DNA of 64,000 nucleotides. It comes from Anaeramoeba flamelloides. Its lineage: Eukaryota > Metamonada > Anaeramoebidae. The stretch spans positions 14,260,001 to 14,324,000 of the forward strand of contig JANTQA010000023.1 in NCBI GenBank assembly GCA_027625915.1, given 5' to 3'. Numbering within the stretch: the first letter of the stretch is position 1; the number at the start of each line of letters is the position of its first letter. The position numbers and the translations under genes are program-made. Positions 59,901 through 64,000 of this stretch are shown piece after piece. Below the pieces are notes generated by a model. It ran no database searches. It was not told where the DNA came from and saw nothing but the letters and a program-made list of their open reading frames with translations.

Positions 59901-60471
59901 GCAATTGATTTATAAAATAATAAAATCAAATATTATAAATTCGCAATTAAAATCTACACAATTAATTATCATTTTTAAATTATTATTACACATGTTAATA
60001 CACTCTTTGTACATCCCAAATCCTTTAAATTTGAATTTTTTAAATTTATTCTTAAAGTTTCTCAATGATTTTAATCAACAATTTATACTTCCAAAAGATT
60101 TGATTTCTCAATATATTATTTCTCTAATTGAAAATAATGACCAGTATCACAATGATGGTGTTGATAACCTTTCTTTAATTGTTAAAAAATTATTAAAACA
60201 TTTAATCTCTTTATATTCTGGAAAATCAGAAATTAAAATATTTGTTGATAATGTTCTATCCAAGTTTGAAATAATATTGGAAAATAGAACAAACCTATAT
60301 TTTTTAATTTCTTTACTATCAATTTTTTTACATTTTAAATCATTTCAAAAATATTTTCTAAAAAATAATTTTATTTCCCAATTAAAAATTGTCATTTTTC
60401 AAACAAATGATAAAAAATTGATAAATATTTTTGAAATAAATATTTTAAATAGTATCAATTCTTTAAAATAA
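44287..60471 (+). CDS. giant USP9X/USP24/USP34-type deubiquitinase
   Basis: A ubiquitin-specific protease of about 3,000 residues. Exon 1 (44287-45291) has helical repeats ending IDFVWEIS. Exon 2 (48224-51774) begins KHHSTATEIIYDSIGGL, restoring the W..KHxS...D pattern of USP34/USP9X, and holds a ubiquitin-like segment (49837-50030). Exon 3 (56030-60471) holds the peptidase core: Cys box GATCYINSLFQQFYMVPEMR (Cys codon 56038-56040), Asp box QNDIDEFFGLL, KNIYESLDQYVEGEML, LILHLKRFEF, His box GTADAGHYYSF (His 56848-56850), WYKFDDREV (57061-), then about 1,100 residues of helical repeats. A poly-Asn insert of about 45 residues splits the His box from WYKFDD. The usual zinc CxxC (YYCxxC) is YYSGKL here. 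Exon 2 needs three +/-1 A-run changes near its end; otherwise the frame is open. ATG 44287 is the first in frame; N-terminal exons could be missing. Confidence 0.85.
45815..46125 (-). repeat. TIR repeat family 3, copy 3 (one end lost)
   Basis: Reverse orientation: ATTGATCGATCAAATGG, AATATCAATCATTGAAAAAA, AGATTACGTAATGGG, and terminal TTAAAATTTTTGAATTTTAG then TTTAC. The opposite terminus is not recognisable. Confidence 0.75.
46570..47150. repeat. multi-hairpin repeat family 14, copy 6
   Basis: Contains hairpin modules (46591-46655, 46965-47000, 47050-47110) and the second motif class repeated as TCGTTAGGTTTTTTT...GGTTTTCT / AAAATAGAAAACCTGAAAAA / AAAACCTAGAACACTTA. Ends ACACTCTACGGAACTT, the inverse family terminus. 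Confidence 0.8.
51301..51395 (+). repeat. AAC/AAT trinucleotide run in the deubiquitinase exon
   Basis: Starts as poly-Asn codons, shifts frame at ACAAAATAAT (about 51325) to read poly-Ile, and the Asn frame then continues into the true downstream coding frame (KESSIIVHESIFIF). Confidence 0.8.
52190..52450. repeat. fragments of families 3 and A
   Basis: AACTTTGATCGATCAACATT and AACTGTCCAAATTTGTTCTG (52190-52290) resemble family 3. GAACCCCACAATATACTTTA then ATGATT (52420-52445) resembles the end of family A. Short and decayed. Confidence 0.45.
53525..53585 (+). other. tRNA-like stretch, probably not a working tRNA
   Basis: TAGATAACGAGTTAGTA resembles a D-arm/box A, CCAAC...GTTGG could form an anticodon-type stem, and GGAAGTTCGATAATCC resembles a T-arm/box B. 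The loop between the stem halves is about 12 nt instead of 7, and no matching acceptor stem was found. A tRNA remnant or SINE head is more likely than a gene. Confidence 0.3.
53855..54410. repeat. multi-hairpin repeat family 14, copy 7
   Basis: Starts AAGTGTCTTCAAGTGCCCAG then GTTTTTAG. It holds the second motif class (TTCGTTAAGTGTTCTAGGTT, inverse AACCTAGAACACTTAACGAA, at about 54067-54225) and a closing module ending TTCAAGTTCTGGAAAACCTA. Confidence 0.75.
54411..55379. other. intronic spacer
   Basis: AT-rich; short frames lack domains. Nothing recognised. Confidence 0.35.
55380..55800 (-). repeat. dispersed repeat family 13, copy 2
   Basis: Reverse orientation relative to 60615-61120: TTTTTTTATTGCAAGATCTA then TAGTCACCAAGTAAAA, ATTGAAGATCCAAATGAA, ATTCTACTTATTTC and AAAATAATTGATATTTG. 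Confidence 0.65.
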
Positions 60472-60614
60472 AACAATTTAACGAATTTTTCCATTATTTA
60501 TTACACTGATTATTATCATTTTTATATTTTGAAATGACTAATGTTTTGGGAAATTAATTTTCTCAAAATTTGGTTGTTAATTAAACTTTGTCTCTGTAAA
60601 AGAGGCGCCAAGTA

Positions 60615-61120
60615 TTTTTTTCAAATATCAATTATTTTTTTATTATTGATCTTTGAAGAACAAAGAAATGTTAAGTAGAATAATAAATATCAACGGGTTG
60701 TTGATATCTGTTTGAAATAAAAACTAATAAATCAATAGATTTTCTTAAAAATTGTAAAACTCAAATTCTTTGTAGAGAATTGACAAAAACAAAAAGGTTC
60801 AATTTTGATCACTGATTGAAGATCCAAATAAAAATTCCAATCGAAATCAAAATGATTTTTCTATAATCATTTTCTGTTTTAATAATATTAGAATAACAGG
60901 TTTTTACCTAGTGGCTATTGATCTTGCAATAAAAAAATTTCAAAATGAATTAAGTTTCAATTAAAAAATCGAAAAAAAAAAAAAGCCAAAATATCAAAAA
61001 TGTGAAAAAATGATTTCAATTTTGATAATTTCCAAAATAAATTTATCTTCTAATATCAATACAAGTCCTTTAAACGCATGTAATTCACTCATAAAAATGG
61101 ATATCTTTGAATGGAAAATA
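60615..61120 (+). repeat. dispersed repeat family 13, copy 3
   Basis: Begins TTTTTTTCAAATATCAATTA. Shares AAGTAGAATAATA, AATAGATTTTCTTAAAAATT, ATTAGAATAACA and the end ATGGATATCTTTGAATG with 41130-41640. Lies about 140 bp after the deubiquitinase stop. Confidence 0.7.
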
Positions 61121-61234
61121 GTTTATATATATATATATATATATTAAAAAACATTGGATAATCTCAACTTTCTAAATATTTATATAAACTTAATTTCATA
61201 ATAAATAGCCAAATTTTTTTTTACTTTTTTTATT

Positions 61235-61345
61235 TTATTTTTAGACAAAAAACATATATTTCTTGTATATAGTACTGAATATTAAAATTATATTTTTTTT
61301 ATTATAATAGATAACTTCAATTTATAATAATATTTATTTTCAAAA
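61235..61345 (+). repeat. dispersed ~110-bp repeat, copy 2
   Basis: Same-orientation match to 23845-23955 (ACTGAATATTAAAAT, ATAGATAACTTCAATTTATA). Preceded by a TA run at about 61125-61143. Confidence 0.65.
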
Positions 61346-61450
61346 TTTGATTTTTAATGGAACAATTATTTTGAAATGGGGTTTATATTTCTAATAGGAA
61401 TTTTATTTTCAGCCTTGTATAAGAAAAACCAAAAAATGAAAAAAAGAAAA

Positions 61451-61990
61451 TTATACCCCAATTCTTAATTTTTAACACGCCTAAAATCAATTTTAGAAAA
61501 TAAAAACTTATTTTATCTAATCCCAGAGGAAATACCAAATTAGAACCATGTACTAATTGAAATGTTAACTCTTGTTTATAAATTACAATATTCACAAAAT
61601 AAAAAATAAATAATTATCAATACAAATAAATCTAGGATGTGTTAAAAATTTTGGAGAGAACAAAACAAAAAAATACATTCATAAATTTGTTTAAATTCTA
61701 TTAGGAATATTGATCGATCAAAAGGTTAGATATTACCAACTAATTTTATTTGAGTTCTTCTATTTGAAACAACTCAACTTTAACGTAATATCAATTTTTG
61801 ACAAAAAAATTGATCGAACGAAACAAATTACGTAATTCAAAAAATAAAGGAAAGGATAACAAAAACTAAAAGATGAAAAAATGATTTTCGTATTTTACAA
61901 AAAATAAAAATTTATTTCCAATTTGAATGAAATTGTATTATTGTGATTGTTTAAACCGTTTTATCTGTTGGGAAAATTTTGAATTTTTGT
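61451..61990 (-). repeat. TIR repeat family 3, copy 4 (540 bp)
   Basis: Left end TACCCCAATTCTTAATTTTT then AACACGCC, right end GGGAAAATTTTGAATTTTTG. The interior closely matches 24686-25235 in reverse (TATTGATCGATCAAAAGGTT, AAACAAATTACGTAATTC). A 25-bp piece of the same terminus (AAATGGGGTTTATATTTC) sits just outside at about 61374. Confidence 0.8.
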
Positions 61991-62494
61991 ATATTTATAA
62001 AATTCATAAAAATGATTCTTATATCAAAATTAACAATTATTATGATAAGATTATCAGATAAAAGCATACTTATCAATTTTCGATAACACTACAATAAGTC
62101 AACATTTTTGTAAAATAATTTATATTGATTCTAAGCAAAGGATAATCAACATGATGAAAAATAATATTTATTAATCCAAAAGATCTCATCTTTTTCCTAA
62201 ATAATTATGAAAAAAAAATTTATTTTTTTTTTTTTCAAGATTTTGTTATACCAGAATTTACCAAAGCTTCTCAAAATAGATGGATTTTTATTTTTTGTAT
62301 ATGATCACAATTTTGAGTTTTAAACAAAAAACGAATTTTTTAATAAACAATTTCTCAGATTTGTTTTATATTTTCCTGATCATTTATTTGAATGGCTTTT
62401 AAATTTGCTTTTCATTTTTCAGAATTATTAGTATTTGAATTAAAAACAGGAAAAATTTTCACATCATTTTCAATTTCCTTTTTAAGGTAGAACC
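61991..62494. other. gene-free AT-rich spacer
   Basis: Nothing recognised. Confidence 0.4.
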
Positions 62495-63415
62495 ACAAAC
62501 TCCAACCCACTTTTTTGAGAACTCAATTTATAGAAGAAAAATATAGAAAAGGAAGTTAAAATTTTTTCCCATAGATAATTCAAATACCTGATTATTTTCA
62601 AAATATTATTTTTATATTCATTTTTTGTTTAATATGTCTGAAAAAGGATCTCAATGGGGAAAAGTTACAATCCCGAAATCAAACAAAAATGTAATATTTT
62701 GGAAATTACATCATTCTAGGTTGTAGTGACAGAAATTCTAAGAAAACTCTGGAATTGAAAAACAGAATTTAATTTTTGTATTTTTAAAACTAATTTTTGA
62801 AAACATTTCCTACAAGAAATTTTTAAGTAATAGCAGAAAAATATCACCACACTTCAGTATTAAGTGAATTTTGATTTAAGGAACATTTATATAAATACTT
62901 TTTCTTGAATAATTAAAGTACAGAAATAAGATTGTGTAAGACAGATATTTCAATTCTAAATAAATAGAGATACAAAATGACATAATTTCGAAAACTTTTT
63001 TTGAAGACGGATTAAAAACTGACTTAAACTTTAAAATCTACATTATAAAATGACTTTTAGAGTAAATCAATTTTCTTTCAATCGTATTTATCAGATCTTT
63101 ATCCAATTTCATTATTAAGAAATTAGAAAACACACAAATAATCTTTGTAAATTTCTAAGAAATATAAAAATTTGTAGTGAGTGTTTTATGATGAAAAAAC
63201 ATATTTGTTCACATAGAGTCTATATTTCCTTTTTGTATTGAATTTAGGCTGTGAAACTTCAATGGAAAAAACAGAATAACTAGGGTTTCCGGTAGTTTTT
63301 TCGCAATACTGGTATCAGAATAATAAATGGGAAAAAATTTTCACTTCCTTTTCCATAGTTTTCTTTGACTAAATAGAGTTCTCAAAGACTAAGTTGGGGT
63401 TTGTTGATCTTTTCA
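62495..63415. repeat. TIR element, ~0.92 kb with ~110-bp arms
   Basis: ACAAACTCCAACCCAC ... TTTGAGAACTCAATTTAT ... AGAAAAGGAAGTTAAAATTT at the left. The inverse is at 63320-63415 (AAATTTTCACTTCCTTTTCC ... ATAGAGTTCTCAAAGAC ... TTGGGGTTTGTTGA). Interior non-coding. Confidence 0.75.
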
Positions 63416-64000
63416 AAAATGAAATTGCAAACAAAATGAAAATTATTCCTATTAAAAATTCAAATAATAGTATAGCAAAGATCAAAATACTATCAGAACT
63501 TTTTCACAAATGAAACCACAAAGAACTCGTTTGGGTTTACAAAGTAGAACTCTTCGATCCTAATAATAAATAAGAAACTAAAGATAAAGTTGACAAAAAT
63601 TATTTTAGGAAGAACATTAGAAATTCAAGATAAATAAATCATTCTGACATCAATTTGATTTTCAAACTGGGAAAACTTTCAAAAATAGTTTGGTAAATAA
63701 TACTTTGGTTGTATCTCTTTTAATTCTATTTTGAACATATCTATAAAAGCCAACAAAAAATTATGAAAAAAAATAATTCCAAAAAAAGGGTTTTTTCATT
63801 TTGTTATTTGTTTTGGTTGTTCTCTAGAAAGTTTCTGGAAAAGGATTTACAACAAGAGAAAACCATTTTTTTTCATTTTCTATATTTTTATTACAAATCA
63901 TGCAAATCTTATTCTCTTGTTCACCTTTGATAAAAAACGGACACGAATACTCCCACTGGATTAACAAGGTTTTTTGTAAAATTTTTCTTTCTTTAACGAA
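63416..64000. other. gene-free right edge
   Basis: AT-rich, nothing recognised. Any gene here continues beyond the window or is absent. Confidence 0.35.

Noticed and set aside
1-64000. CRISPR arrays, prokaryotic operons, Shine-Dalgarno sites
   Set aside because: Gene structure, introns and domains are eukaryotic; repeats are inverted or dispersed, not spacer arrays.
1-64000. Retrovirus-like, LTR, Polinton or other virus-derived elements
   Set aside because: No capsid, polymerase, integrase or protease frames and no long direct terminal repeats were seen.

Overview
The window looks like nuclear DNA of a strongly A+T-rich, free-living protist. Evidence: spliceosomal GT-AG introns, standard TAA/TAG stops, proteins crowded with Asn, Lys and Glu runs (poly-N tracts, KE/ME repeats), eukaryote-only domains (F-box, FHA, RanBP1, DIL, E2, USP), and long gene-poor spacers. 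The style fits Anaeramoeba-like metamonads or an amoebozoan. I cannot decide between them from sequence alone, and no rRNA or clear tRNA is present.

Layout of genes: (1) 2-2470 +, the end of an RWD / F-box / leucine-rich-repeat protein cut by the window edge; (2) 6407-10711 -, a large FHA + AAA ATPase resembling the plant FHA-AAA family, with an altered Walker B; (3) 22291-23609 +, a five-exon UBE2D-like ubiquitin-conjugating enzyme interrupted by an in-frame TAA; (4) 26874-28978 -, a two-exon RanBP1-domain, nucleoporin-like protein; (5) 35528-38449 -, a DIL (dilute) domain protein with a C2-like N-terminus; (6) 44287-60471 +, a giant USP9X/USP24/USP34-type deubiquitinase of about 3,000 residues, split by two introns of 2.9 and 4.3 kb. 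Three of the six genes (1, 3, 6) belong to the ubiquitin system. I take this as chance rather than an operon-like unit.

Almost everything between the genes, and inside the two giant introns, is a graveyard of small non-coding repeats. I could pair at least a dozen families by eye. They include TA-flanked palindromic MITEs with CAG...CTG ends, long-armed foldback elements, 0.5-1.7 kb terminal-inverted-repeat elements, a multi-hairpin family built from one GTTAGGTTTTCCAGAATT-type palindrome, and a retroposon-like family ending in poly(A). Several are nested in one another, which gives a relative chronology. No transposase, reverse transcriptase, capsid or integrase gene was seen, so all are non-autonomous.

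The deubiquitinase and the RanBP1 gene need +/-1 changes in A-runs to stay in frame. Three of these lie within 0.5 kb, next to the catalytic-Cys splice junction. That suggests either base-calling errors or genuine decay.
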